Notes: generated by a model from the sequence alone, not told the origin. A stretch of DNA of 26,264 nt from Lentzea aerocolonigenes (GCF_000955955.1 NZ_JYJG01000364.1:1-26264), one strand, 5' to 3'; counted from the first letter of the stretch, positions 8,507-16,274 are shown. Program-made: numbers and translations.

Positions 8507-8521
8507 CGCGCGGACCGCGCG
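8507..8521. promoter_or_regulatory. 15-nt palindrome in divergent promoter region
   Basis: CGCGCGG-A-CCGCGCG is a perfect 7-bp inverted repeat around one base, 43 nt upstream of the TTG start at 8464 and immediately beside the TTGCCC motif at 8527. It could be a protein-binding site, but CG-only palindromes also arise by chance in DNA this GC-rich. Confidence 0.25.
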
Positions 8522-8526
8522 TCCGG

Positions 8527-8542
8527 TTGCCCGAAAGTGCCT
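8527..8542. promoter_or_regulatory. TTGCCC-GAAA-GTGCCT, imperfect copy of the family inverted repeat
   Basis: The TTGCCC half matches the perfect repeat at 1386-1401 and the other half is degenerate. It lies 63 nt before the start of the variant-RING gene at 8464 and upstream of the divergent RING-H2 gene at 8654. Confidence 0.35.
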
Positions 8543-8653
8543 GCGCGCGTTCACCGTCCACAGCGGACCGCACGCTGCCCCCACCGTTGCCCCCGCGAAC
8601 GCCCGCTTCCGGTGCCGGGCTGGGATCGTCGACCTCGGACCAGGAGGTGAACC

Positions 8654-9412
8654 ATGCCGCTCGCGGACGTGGACGAGTGCGTCGTCTGCCTGGCCGAGAT
8701 CGATGATCCGCACATCGCGAAGGAGCTCGGCTGCGGCCACTGCTTCCACCTCGAGTGCATCCTGCAGTGGGGCGCCGGGTCACGGCGGTGCCCACTGTGC
8801 CGCCTCGACTTCACCGCGGACTTCCCGGAGGCGGTGGACATCGGCCAGGCAGGCTCGCTCGCGGCGGACACCGTGCTGCACGACGCGAACGCGGCCGTCC
8901 GCGCGGCGGTCGAGGGGTTCAACGCGCACGCGAACGCGGGCTCCCCCGGCCCGCGAAGCGATCTCGACGCGATCGTGAGCAGCGTGGTCCGCGCACTCGT
9001 CTGGCGGCAGGAGGCCGTCGAGGAGCTGGCGTGGGTGTGCTCGAGCGCCACCGATCTCGCGCAGCGGTGCAGGCGTGAACTGACGCGGATGGCCGAGGAC
9101 GCCGGGTCGGCGCCCGCCTCCGGGTGGGCTGCCCTGCACACCGCGTTCGGTGAGCTCGTCACCGTCCTGTCGAGCACCACCAGCACCGAGAACGCGGCCG
9201 CGCTGATCCGGCAGTCGGCAGCCCGGCTTCCGGGCGGCAGCGGCAATCCCGTCGGCCACGAGGTTCTGACCGAAGTCGTCTCCGCACTCGACGACGTGCG
9301 GCTGAGGCTGATCGAGCTGACGGACTGGTGCACCGTCGCCGCCGAGGACAACAGCGGCGTGTGGGACGTGGTGCGGTCGATCGCCGCCCCGCTGGGGCTG
9401 ACCGCGCACTGA
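8654..9412 (+). CDS. Small RING-H2 finger protein
   Basis: A 252-residue protein beginning almost directly with a RING-H2 finger: C9-x2-C12-x14-C27-x-H29-x2-H32-x2-C35-x10-C46-P-x-C49, with W39. The rest is helical: a DTVLHDANAAVRAAVEGFN segment resembling the family Tyr-Asn motif, and a C-terminal helix WDVVRSIAAPLGL that resembles the end of the variant-RING proteins. ATG at 8654 has a perfect AGGAGG 6 nt upstream, so translation should be strong. It converges on the next gene with a hairpin over both stops. The finger is as canonical as those of eukaryotic E3 ligases; whether an E2 partner exists cannot be seen here. Confidence 0.9.
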   Translation: MPLADVDECVVCLAEIDDPHIAKELGCGHCFHLECILQWGAGSRRCPLCRLDFTADFPEAVDIGQAGSLAADTVLHDANAAVRAAVEGFNAHANAGSPGPRSDLDAIVSSVVRALVWRQEAVEELAWVCSSATDLAQRCRRELTRMAEDAGSAPASGWAALHTAFGELVTVLSSTTSTENAAALIRQSAARLPGGSGNPVGHEVLTEVVSALDDVRLRLIELTDWCTVAAEDNSGVWDVVRSIAAPLGLTAH

Positions 9413-9419
9413 CGATCGC

Positions 9420-9441
9420 ACCGGGCGGGCTACGCCCCGGT
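9420..9441. terminator. Hairpin between two convergent genes
   Basis: ACCGGG (9420-9425) pairs with CCCGGT (9436-9441); an alternative fold pairs GGGC with GCCC around TAC. It spans the end of the minus-strand gene (stop 9430-9432) just after the plus-strand stop at 9410-9412, so it could end both transcripts. No T-run. Confidence 0.4.
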
Positions 9442-10332
9442 CAACGTCCGGCGCAACCACGCTGCCACCACCGCGAGATGGTCCTCCAGGCGACGGTTGT
9501 CGCGCATCGCGGCGGCGTAGCGCTCCTCGTGCACCTCGAGTTCCCGCACCACCAGGAAGAGGTACCCGTCCAGCTCGACGCACCGGTCGTGCAGCACGCT
9601 CGCGAACCGCGCCCAGTCGCGTGGTCCGGCCACTTCCTCCGTTGCTGTCCACTGTGGATCGGCCAGCTCCGGGACGACCTCGTCGCAGAACACCGCGGCG
9701 GCGAACGAGACGTCGATCAGCGTGTCGGCCTGCAACGCCGAGGCGAGCGCCCCCACCTGGCGCGAGACGTCCTGGGCGACCGGCGGCAGCCGGTCGCAGA
9801 ACGCCAGCAGCGGGGCGAGCACGAACGGGTCGGCCGGACCGCCCGCCGCTGTCTGCCGGTGCAGACTCTCCGCGAGCGACCACACCTGGTCGAAGTCGTC
9901 GCGCCACCGGAAGACCGCGTCCACCGGCGTGCTCAACACGACACCGGTGGCCTCGCCGAGCAGCCGAGCACGCCGGGCGAGCGCCTCGTCCAGCGCGACC
10001 GCCGCGGCATGCACCGCCTCCGGCGCGACCGTGCTGCTCAGCAACCGGTTGAGCGCACCGGTACGCGTCACCACGTCCACGTCCGCCCTCACCACGTCGG
10101 CGGAGAAGGTCGCACCGAACCCTTCGTGCAGAGTGGGGCACCCGGCGACGTCCACCGGCCCCGGCGGGGTGAGAGACCGGCACAACGGGCACTCGGGCTG
10201 AGTCCGCAGCCACGGCCGGACGCAACCACCGTGGAACCCGTGCCCGCACGGCAGCACCTCGGCCTGCCCTGGCGGCAGCTCCTCCCGGCAGATCGCGCAG
10301 ATGTCGTGCGTGGCACCGACTGGCAGGCTCAT
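9430..10332 (-). CDS. RING-H2 finger protein, downstream gene of a coupled pair
   Basis: A 300-residue protein. The N-terminal finger is C12-x2-C15-x13-C29-x-H31-x2-H34-x2-C37-x10-C48-P-x-C51, with W41. After it comes PTLHEGFG, matching the PTLYDGYL and QTLYVAWP segments after the fingers of the large members, so this protein looks like a large member that has lost its N-terminal helical half. Its C-terminus is helical. ATG at 10332 has AGGAGG 9 nt upstream; the upstream gene's TAG stop overlaps that site (TAGGAGG), so the two are probably translated together. Cytoplasmic; biochemical role unknown. Confidence 0.9.
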   Translation of the reverse strand: MSLPVGATHDICAICREELPPGQAEVLPCGHGFHGGCVRPWLRTQPECPLCRSLTPPGPVDVAGCPTLHEGFGATFSADVVRADVDVVTRTGALNRLLSSTVAPEAVHAAAVALDEALARRARLLGEATGVVLSTPVDAVFRWRDDFDQVWSLAESLHRQTAAGGPADPFVLAPLLAFCDRLPPVAQDVSRQVGALASALQADTLIDVSFAAAVFCDEVVPELADPQWTATEEVAGPRDWARFASVLHDRCVELDGYLFLVVRELEVHEERYAAAMRDNRRLEDHLAVVAAWLRRTLTGA

Positions 10333-10345
10333 CTCGTCGAACCTC

Positions 10346-11932
10346 CTATGTGGATGACCGGCGCGGCCGCACTGCCTCACGCACCTTCGCGTGGGCTCTG
10401 GCCACCTCGGTGGCCCACGCGCACCACGGGGCGAGTTCGCGGTCGAGCGCCCGCAGCCAGCCGGTCACGACGGCGGTTGCGGCCCGCAGACCTTCATCGA
10501 ACCGACCGTCCGCGGTGCCCGCGGCGCCCGCTACCCCGGCGATCAGCGCGGCACCGCCCTCGGCGAGCAGGGCCAACCAGGCAGACGCTCGAGCGGCGTT
10601 CGCGGCGTGCCGCAGGAGCTGCGGATACGTCGCGGCCAGCTCGGTGCACGCACCGGCGACCTGGTCGAGCCGCACGGCGAGACCCGCGCAGCCGAACCGG
10701 TCCTCGACGCCGGTGAGCGACTCCGCGAGACGCGTGTCCTCCGCCGCTCGCATCAGCTGCGCCGTGCGCACCACTACAGCTTGGCGCGCCGCCTCGATCA
10801 CCTCGGACCAGCCGGTCCACGTCCCGTCAGCCAGTGCACCCAGCACCCGTTCGTGTTCACGCACGGCGGCGTGCACTTCGGCAGCGGCGGCCTCGACGTC
10901 TCCTCCGTCCGCCAGCGCCCGCGCGTGGGCACCGACCGCGCTCCTGATCCGGCGCTGGTGGCGCGACCCCTCAGCACCACCCGGCCCCACGTAAAGGGCA
11001 CCGGCTCGCCTCGGTGGGAAGACCGACCGCACGTGCTCACCGTCCACCGCGAGCCGGCCAGGCAGATGCGGCTCGGTGTCCTCGCCCGCCTGTGCCCGGC
11101 ACAGCGGACATCGCCCTCGCGTGCTGAGCCAGCGGGAAACGCAGTCGTCGTGGAAGTCGTGCCCGCACACCAGAGCACGCACCTCGCCGCCGTCGAACGG
11201 CTGGTGGCACACGGCGCACCGGTTTTCCGGGCTCACGACAGGCAGGCGGTCGAGCTCCTGGTCGCGTCCGGCGAGCACAGCGCGTGCCTTCCCGACATCG
11301 GACACCAGGTGCGCCGCGCACCGGTCGAGCGAGGTCAGCTGGTCCACCGACCGGTGCACACACGCCACGAGCTGCCCGTGCCAGCCGCCGATCGACTCGA
11401 CGAAGCTGCGCAACGCGCCCAGCACTACGCCGAGATCCTCCGCACCGTCGATCACGGCACCGGTCTCCTTCGCGATCTTCACCGGAGTCCCGCACAGTTC
11501 GCGGAGCAGACCGAGGTCCCGTGCGAGCTCCGGCACCGTGTCCTCCGCAGCGACTCGCTCGTCCACGACCGGGACGTCCCACCGGTGCGCGTGGAACGAC
11601 GCGGTGAGGTCGCTGACCGTCGCACCAGTGCTCAGCACGCGCGCCAGGTGACCGAGCCGCAGCACCATCTCGGTGACCTCGAGCAGCCAGCTCTCCAACG
11701 ACTTCAGCAGTTTCTGGAACTCCCCGCGCCGCGCGTCCGCGTGTGCGGCGAGGTCGCGGAGCAGGACGTCGGCGACGCGCAGCAGCTGCCGTGCGTCCAT
11801 CGGGACGAACGCCGGCGTGGCCACCAGGACGTTGTAGCGCCCCAGCACCGCGGTGACTTCCCCACGTTCGGCGGCGAGCAGCGGGGACGAGGTCAACGCG
11901 GGCCAACCGCGCAGCTCGACGCCCAATTTCAT
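10346..11932 (-). CDS. Large helical protein with central RING-H2 finger
   Basis: A 528-residue protein of the same three-part design as the genes at 3969-5579 and 13732-15384. Residues 1-230 are helical, with GRYN at 31-34. The finger is C239-x2-C242-x13-C256-x-H258-x2-H261-x2-C264-x10-C275-P-x-C278, with W268. The C-terminal domain begins FPPRRAGALYVG and is Ala-rich and helical. The start is ATG at 11932, with GAGAGG 8 nt upstream; a GTG three codons earlier overlaps that site and is less likely. It precedes the small RING gene by 13 nt and is co-transcribed with it. The upstream 133 nt (11933-12065) separate it from another minus-strand helical gene and contain two GGGCAG hexamers but no clear promoter. 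Confidence 0.9.
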   Translation of the reverse strand: MKLGVELRGWPALTSSPLLAAERGEVTAVLGRYNVLVATPAFVPMDARQLLRVADVLLRDLAAHADARRGEFQKLLKSLESWLLEVTEMVLRLGHLARVLSTGATVSDLTASFHAHRWDVPVVDERVAAEDTVPELARDLGLLRELCGTPVKIAKETGAVIDGAEDLGVVLGALRSFVESIGGWHGQLVACVHRSVDQLTSLDRCAAHLVSDVGKARAVLAGRDQELDRLPVVSPENRCAVCHQPFDGGEVRALVCGHDFHDDCVSRWLSTRGRCPLCRAQAGEDTEPHLPGRLAVDGEHVRSVFPPRRAGALYVGPGGAEGSRHQRRIRSAVGAHARALADGGDVEAAAAEVHAAVREHERVLGALADGTWTGWSEVIEAARQAVVVRTAQLMRAAEDTRLAESLTGVEDRFGCAGLAVRLDQVAGACTELAATYPQLLRHAANAARASAWLALLAEGGAALIAGVAGAAGTADGRFDEGLRAATAVVTGWLRALDRELAPWCAWATEVARAHAKVREAVRPRRSST

Positions 11933-12065
11933 GATGCTCACCTCTCGGGACGACCCGGACTTTCCGTCGTTGCCGACGATGCCACCGCGACGCCGGCGCC
12001 GGCCCACTCGGACGGGCAGTCCCCAGGGCAGGAGCGCGATCCCCTTTCAGTCCACAAAGGACGAA

Positions 12066-12926
12066 TCACAGCGTCTCGAACAGCACCGCGGCACAGCGCT
12101 GGTACGCGAACTGCAGATCACCGTAGGCAGCTGACAAAACCTGCGCCGCCTGCTCGCGTTCGGCTTGCCACCGGTGATCGGCGAAAGAGTCCATCTCAAC
12201 CCACTCCGCGCCGTCCCCCGGCGGCCCCGGCGTGCCCGCGCGTTCCTGTTCCACCGCTTCGGCCAGCACCGCGCGCACCTGCTGCAGCAGTTCCTCAGCC
12301 GACTCCACCCGCTCTGCCACCTGAGCCATGACCGCGTCGAACGGTGTCGGCCGCGCCAATGCCGTGGCGGCAGCGAGCAACGGCCGCATCCGCTCGGCGG
12401 TGTTCAGCGCGGCGGCGAACTCGTCGTCACAGCGCACCAGCCCGGCAGAGGTGCCAAGCTCGTCGTGGGCACGTTTGACGTGCTCGCGCATCGTGGTGAT
12501 GTGCTCGAGCGCCGGGCGGACTGTCGCGGCCGGCAGCGCGATGAGCTCGTCGTGCACGGCAACGGCATCCCGCAGCCGCCTCTCGGCCTTGTCGAGCAGC
12601 CTGGTGGCTTCCGCGCGCCGCCCAGACCAGTCGTTCTGAGCGGTCGCGCCCCCTCGCTCCAACACGCCGAACGCCTCCATCACCGCGTTCACGGCCACGA
12701 GCACGCCCCCCTCGATCATCCGCAGCCCCTCCTCGACGCGCTCGCTCTCCGTCGCGCTCTTGGCCTGCTGCAGAAAGGGATGCATGGCGAGCCCAAGATC
12801 CGTCGACCGCGACATGGCCGGAGAAGCGTCGAGATCGGCGGGCACCACTGCGGCTGCCACGGCCTGCCGCAGCGACACCACTTCCTGGCACAGGTCGAGC
12901 AGCAGTTTCTGCAGCTGGTTCGTCAC
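12066..12926 (-). CDS. All-helical protein within the RING array, no zinc finger
   Basis: A 286-residue protein with no Cys-x2-Cys pair and no membrane segment. It is rich in Ala, Glu, Arg and Leu with long heptad-like stretches (for example around residues 115-150 and 205-235), so it is probably a helical bundle or coiled coil. No family is recognised. The start is GTG at 12926 after a GGGGGAA stretch; this site is modest. It lies on the same strand as, and 133 nt before, the gene at 10346-11932. Its similarity in composition and length to the helical domains of the finger proteins suggests a partner or a finger-less relative, but I see no shared motif strong enough to prove it. Confidence 0.75.
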   Translation of the reverse strand: MTNQLQKLLLDLCQEVVSLRQAVAAAVVPADLDASPAMSRSTDLGLAMHPFLQQAKSATESERVEEGLRMIEGGVLVAVNAVMEAFGVLERGGATAQNDWSGRRAEATRLLDKAERRLRDAVAVHDELIALPAATVRPALEHITTMREHVKRAHDELGTSAGLVRCDDEFAAALNTAERMRPLLAAATALARPTPFDAVMAQVAERVESAEELLQQVRAVLAEAVEQERAGTPGPPGDGAEWVEMDSFADHRWQAEREQAAQVLSAAYGDLQFAYQRCAAVLFETL

Positions 12927-12938
12927 GGATTCCCCCGT

Positions 12939-13082
12939 TCACGGCTCGTCGAGCCGCCGCGCCCACACCGCGCATGCGCCGTGCGGTGCCGAGACCACGT
13001 CGAACTCCACCCGTTGACCCGCGACCAGCGAGCCGGCGTGCTCCCTGTTCGTCCCCGGTTTGCCTCGGCAGAAGACACGACC
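12939..13082 (-). pseudogene. Possible cold-shock-domain C-terminal remnant
   Basis: The last about 47 codons of a minus-strand open frame read like the end of a cold-shock domain (SLVAGQRVEFDVVSAPHG, then a short tail), but the RNA-binding KGFGFI half is not found upstream in any frame. It ends 12 nt before the GTG of the gene at 12066-12926. It may be a fragment, a diverged small gene, or chance similarity. Confidence 0.3.
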
Positions 13083-13215
13083 AGCCGTGGGATCCGATGA
13101 GCGGGCCGCTGGCCGAACGGGCCGTGCGTCCAGTATCGCGAGGCTCCTCTGCGCGGGCACGGCCTCAAGGGCAGTCGCGCGGGCAGCCACGGCGCTTGCC
13201 GGAAGGTCGCCGCCC

Positions 13216-13512
13216 GTGAGCCATTTCGCCGGTCCACCCGCGCCCGAATGGACCACACCCGACAAGTGCCCCGCATGTCCGCAGGCGTTCGAACCCGAAC
13301 AGCGGGTCTGGTTCAGCTGCCACCATTCGATGCGCAAGGCCTGCCTGCACTCCTGAGTCGCGACCAAGGGCGTGCACCGGGAATGGAGCTGTCCGTTGTG
13401 CCGCAAAGCACTGGCACCCGCCTGCAGGCCGCGTGGACCGCTGGCGGACGCGTTCGCCCGGCGCACCGGACCACGACCTGGCCACAACGCGGTGGTGTCA
13501 CTCTTCGCCTAG
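13216..13512 (+). pseudogene. Small RING-finger gene broken by TGA at the conserved Trp
   Basis: Reading from GTG at 13216 (GGAAGG about 9 nt upstream), the frame gives C18-x2-C21-x13-C35-x-H37, R40 where the fifth ligand should be, C43, then TGA at 13354-13356, and continues with C59-P-L-C62-R to TAG at 13510-13512. In intact family members the residue four after the sixth ligand is Trp, and this is exactly where the TGA lies, so one TGG-to-TGA change explains it. The lost His ligand supports decay rather than programmed readthrough. A strong terminator hairpin follows directly (13518-13548). The frame after the stop has stayed open for 52 codons, so inactivation may be recent. Confidence 0.7.
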
Positions 13513-13517
13513 TCCGG

Positions 13518-13548
13518 TGTCCGGCAGAGCCCTCGGCTCTGCCGGACA
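13518..13548 (+). terminator. Strong terminator hairpin after the broken RING gene
   Basis: GTCCGGCAGAGCC (13519-13531) and GGCTCTGCCGGAC (13535-13547) form a perfect 13-bp stem with a CTC loop; 13518/13548 add a T-A pair. It begins 6 nt after the TAG of the RING remnant and 184 nt before the next gene. The stretch 13549-13731 shows no gene; it is the leader of the gene at 13732. Confidence 0.7.
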
Positions 13549-13731
13549 ACCCTCGCACGACATCCCAGCCCCGACCACGGCACGGATTCGGGATGCCCAT
13601 TGCGTTTTCTACGCGACCATCCGATCCGGCGACAACCGGGAGAACTCCTGGTCGGACCGGGCCCGGCGTTGCCCGCGGCGATGCCCGCTCGGCCGGTGCG
13701 GCCGGCCCGGTGCGCTGCCACCGTCGACGGC

Positions 13732-15384
13732 ATGGTCAACCAGGTGGATTTCCGCGACTGGCCCGGCGGACCCGTGCTCGCGCACGTGGCAGGCACCGTC
13801 CAGAACGCCGTGGCAGTGTGCGAAACGGCGTTCGCCGGGCAGCGGGTGACTGCGGCGCTGCACCGCGAGGACGAGCTCGTGGGATCCGTGCGGGTCGACG
13901 ACTTCGACCCGGCCGAGGTCGGCACGGCGGCCGGGACCGCCGTGGCGTGGCTGGACGAGGTGGGTGACGCGGCGGGTGCCGTCGTGGCCGAGGCGGACGC
14001 GCTGCGGCACGTGATCGCCATGTGGTTCGACAGCACCACCGAACGGCTCACTGAGATCTCCACGCGCTTCGACGCCGTTGCCGCGGAAGGAGGTTCTCAC
14101 CTGCCGCCGCTGACGGACCGGCTCGCGGCCGTCGACCGGGCGGTGCCCGCGTTCGATCTCGACCGCCTCGGTGAGCTGGCGCGTTCGGTCGCCGCACCCG
14201 AGCTCACCACGCAGATCACGACGCTCGACGAGCTGCGGCGCTACGCCGCGCGCATGCCCGCGATGGTGGTGGAGGTGCTGGCAACGTCGGACGCTGATCC
14301 GGACGGCGTAGCGGCCACGCTGGCGGATTTCGCCGCCACCGTGCAGGCGTGGCAGCGCACGGCGGCCCCGGTCGCCGGCGAGGTGCTGGAACAGCTGCTG
14401 GTCGCGTCCGCGGCCGCCGAACGGCTCAGCACCGCGGCCCGGTCGTACGCGGCGGGATTGCGCGAGTCCACCAGCGAGTCGTGCCTGATCTGCCTGGAGA
14501 ACGTGCTGGACGGCGAGGGCGCCGCGCCGTGCTGGCGGTTGTTGTGCGGGCACTCGTTCCACAGTCGCTGTGCGCACGACTGGCTCGCGCTGCGGGGCAC
14601 GTGCCCGACTTGCCGCAGGCCCGCCGACGGCCTCACCGGGTTCATGCCGGTCTCGATGCCGGTGAACATCGATCCGGTGCTGGACTTCGGCGAGCAACCT
14701 GACGACGAAAGCGAGCTGGCGGTGCCACCGCCCCCGTCCTTCCCGGCGACGGACTTCCCCACGCTGTACGACGGGTATCTGGGGCCGGGGTCACCCACCT
14801 ACAGCGGCAGACTCAATGAGCTGCTCGGCGCCCGCGAGACCGCGACCGACCACGGCAGGCGGGCCGAGCTCGACGCCGCCGTGCGCCGCGAGATCGCGGG
14901 CAGGGCCGAGCTGCTCGCAGAGCTCGACGGCAGCACGCCGCTGAGCCCGTGGCACGAAGTCCTGTCCGACACCGCCGAAATCCTGCGGGCCGGCGAGAGA
15001 CGGCTCAGCGAGGCGGTGGCCGGCGCGGCCGGCCGCGACGACCTCGGCAGGCGAGTGAGCCAAGTCGGCCGCGAGATCAAGTACATGCTGACCAACTCGT
15101 TCGGTTTCGTCACCGATCTCGAGGACACCGCCTCGTGGGCGGAGGGCTTCACCGCCATCGCGACGCAGGTCCGCGCGGTCCGCGACTGGCTGTCGACGCT
15201 GGCCGGCTACACACCTTCCGCCCAGTTCGGTTCGCTGGACGAGGTTCACGACGACCTGGTCACGCGCAACAAGGCGGTGTCCGACACGGCGGCGGCGACT
15301 GCCGCCACACTGCTCGAGGTGTCCAAGTGGGTCGAGCAGGCCCGATCGGACCACGACGCGATCCTCGCCCGCCTCACCACCTGA
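13732..15384 (+). CDS. Large helical protein with central RING-H2 finger
   Basis: A 550-residue protein, the third with the three-part layout. It begins MVNQVDFRDW, closely matching the MVHEVDLTQW start of the gene at 3969-5579, which fixes ATG 13732 in spite of a weak ribosome binding site. Residues to about 245 are helical. The finger is C251-x2-C254-x17-C272-x-H274-x2-H277-x2-C280-x10-C291-P-x-C294, with W284 and an extra C267. A Pro-rich linker (AVPPPPSFP) leads to the C-terminal domain with FPTLYDGYL and a second helical region with RLNELL. No export or membrane signal. It converges on the next gene, with a hairpin between. Biochemical role unknown; a zinc-dependent E3-like activity is the testable idea. 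Confidence 0.9.
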   Translation: MVNQVDFRDWPGGPVLAHVAGTVQNAVAVCETAFAGQRVTAALHREDELVGSVRVDDFDPAEVGTAAGTAVAWLDEVGDAAGAVVAEADALRHVIAMWFDSTTERLTEISTRFDAVAAEGGSHLPPLTDRLAAVDRAVPAFDLDRLGELARSVAAPELTTQITTLDELRRYAARMPAMVVEVLATSDADPDGVAATLADFAATVQAWQRTAAPVAGEVLEQLLVASAAAERLSTAARSYAAGLRESTSESCLICLENVLDGEGAAPCWRLLCGHSFHSRCAHDWLALRGTCPTCRRPADGLTGFMPVSMPVNIDPVLDFGEQPDDESELAVPPPPSFPATDFPTLYDGYLGPGSPTYSGRLNELLGARETATDHGRRAELDAAVRREIAGRAELLAELDGSTPLSPWHEVLSDTAEILRAGERRLSEAVAGAAGRDDLGRRVSQVGREIKYMLTNSFGFVTDLEDTASWAEGFTAIATQVRAVRDWLSTLAGYTPSAQFGSLDEVHDDLVTRNKAVSDTAAATAATLLEVSKWVEQARSDHDAILARLTT

Positions 15385-15392
15385 CCGGTGCG

Positions 15393-15417
15393 GGCCGGAC
15401 TGCGGCGTGGTCCGGCC
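15393..15417. terminator. Bidirectional hairpin between convergent genes
   Basis: GGCCGGAC (15393-15400) and GTCCGGCC (15410-15417) are perfect 8-bp arms with a 9-nt loop. The hairpin lies between the plus-strand stop at 15382-15384 and the minus-strand stop at 15422-15424 and can end both transcripts. Confidence 0.6.
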
Positions 15418-15421
15418 GGCC

Positions 15422-16192
15422 CTAGCCGACCGGGCCGAGGCTGAGTCCCATGTAGACGTTCCACGCGTTCTTGAGCCGGGTGTGCGCGCCGATGACGTCG
15501 CTCTCGATCTTCGTGCACTTGTTCAGGCGCTGTTCGGCCCACTTCCGCAACGCCCGCACGTCCTGGTGGACGCGCGTCAGCTGGACCCTGATCTCGAGCG
15601 TGGCGTGGTGAAAGCGATCCACGTCTTCCGGCTCGATCGGCCCGCGGCCGAGCCCGCGCCGTTCCCTGATCACGTTGTGCAGCGCGGTCTGGACGCCGAG
15701 CAGCGCCTCCAGCGCCTGGCCTGCCTCCGGCACGACCTTCCGCACCCCGTCGAGCGCCTGCATCACCGGTTCGACCACGATGTCGAGACCGTCGGCGGTC
15801 AGCACCTCTCCGCGCTCGGCGGCGAGCTCCTGCTTCTCCAGCTCGGCCCCCGCCGCGGTCATGGCCTTCTCGATCTCCATCGACGCCAGTGGCGCCAGCA
15901 GCGCCGAATGGGCGTCTGCCAGCGCGTGGACCGGGTCCAACCGGGCCGCCGACCGCTCGGCGAACTCGACGAGCCGGGCACGCAGCTGCTGCGCCATCCT
16001 CTCGGCTTCGTCCGCGGCCCTCAGCACCGCCGCGTAGTCCCGCTCCGCCTGGACGATCGCGGCCAGGTCCGCGTTGTACTGCTCCGCGGCGCGCCGAGCG
16101 CCCTGCGTGTCCAGCTCGCCGAACAGCGCCGTCACGTCGAGCTCTTTCGGAACCGGCAGCGAGCGCAGCCGTTCCGCCAACTCTGACCGCAT
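15422..16192 (-). CDS. Helical protein, finger-less member of the RING-array family
   Basis: A 256-residue protein without cysteine pairs. It begins with a short segment (MRSELAERLRSLPVPKELDV), then LFGELDTQGARRAAEQYNADL, which keeps the family order of a Leu-aromatic-Gly segment followed by Tyr-Asn and a helix as seen after the fingers of its neighbours. Long Ala/Glu/Arg/Leu-rich helices follow. It therefore looks like the shared helical domain without the zinc finger. ATG at 16192 has GGAGGAG 4 nt upstream. No membrane or export signal. It is the last gene of the array; it may modulate or pair with finger proteins (inference). Confidence 0.75.
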   Translation of the reverse strand: MRSELAERLRSLPVPKELDVTALFGELDTQGARRAAEQYNADLAAIVQAERDYAAVLRAADEAERMAQQLRARLVEFAERSAARLDPVHALADAHSALLAPLASMEIEKAMTAAGAELEKQELAAERGEVLTADGLDIVVEPVMQALDGVRKVVPEAGQALEALLGVQTALHNVIRERRGLGRGPIEPEDVDRFHHATLEIRVQLTRVHQDVRALRKWAEQRLNKCTKIESDVIGAHTRLKNAWNVYMGLSLGPVG

Positions 16193-16258
16193 CGTTCTCC
16201 TCCGTCGCGCGGTTGATGTCGTCTGTCCCAAGTCGACCAGTCGCGGCCGGGTTTCGGC

Positions 16259-16274
16259 TTGCCCGCACGGGAAG
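16259..16274. promoter_or_regulatory. TTGCCC-GCAC-GGGAAG, imperfect copy of the family inverted repeat
   Basis: Five of six bases in the core arms agree with the perfect repeat at 1386-1401 if GGG is paired with CCC. It lies 67 nt upstream of the ATG at 16192, within the same distance range as the other copies. Confidence 0.35.

Noticed and set aside
10391..12331. A 646-codon plus-strand open frame opposite the central-RING gene
   Set aside because: It lies antisense to a well-supported zinc-finger gene, has no ribosome binding site or recognisable domain, and long shadow frames are expected at this GC content.
207..16192. Calling the array a ubiquitin-like conjugation system
   Set aside because: No E1, E2, ubiquitin-like protein or deubiquitinase is found in the window; only E3-like fingers are present, so the claim would go beyond the sequence.
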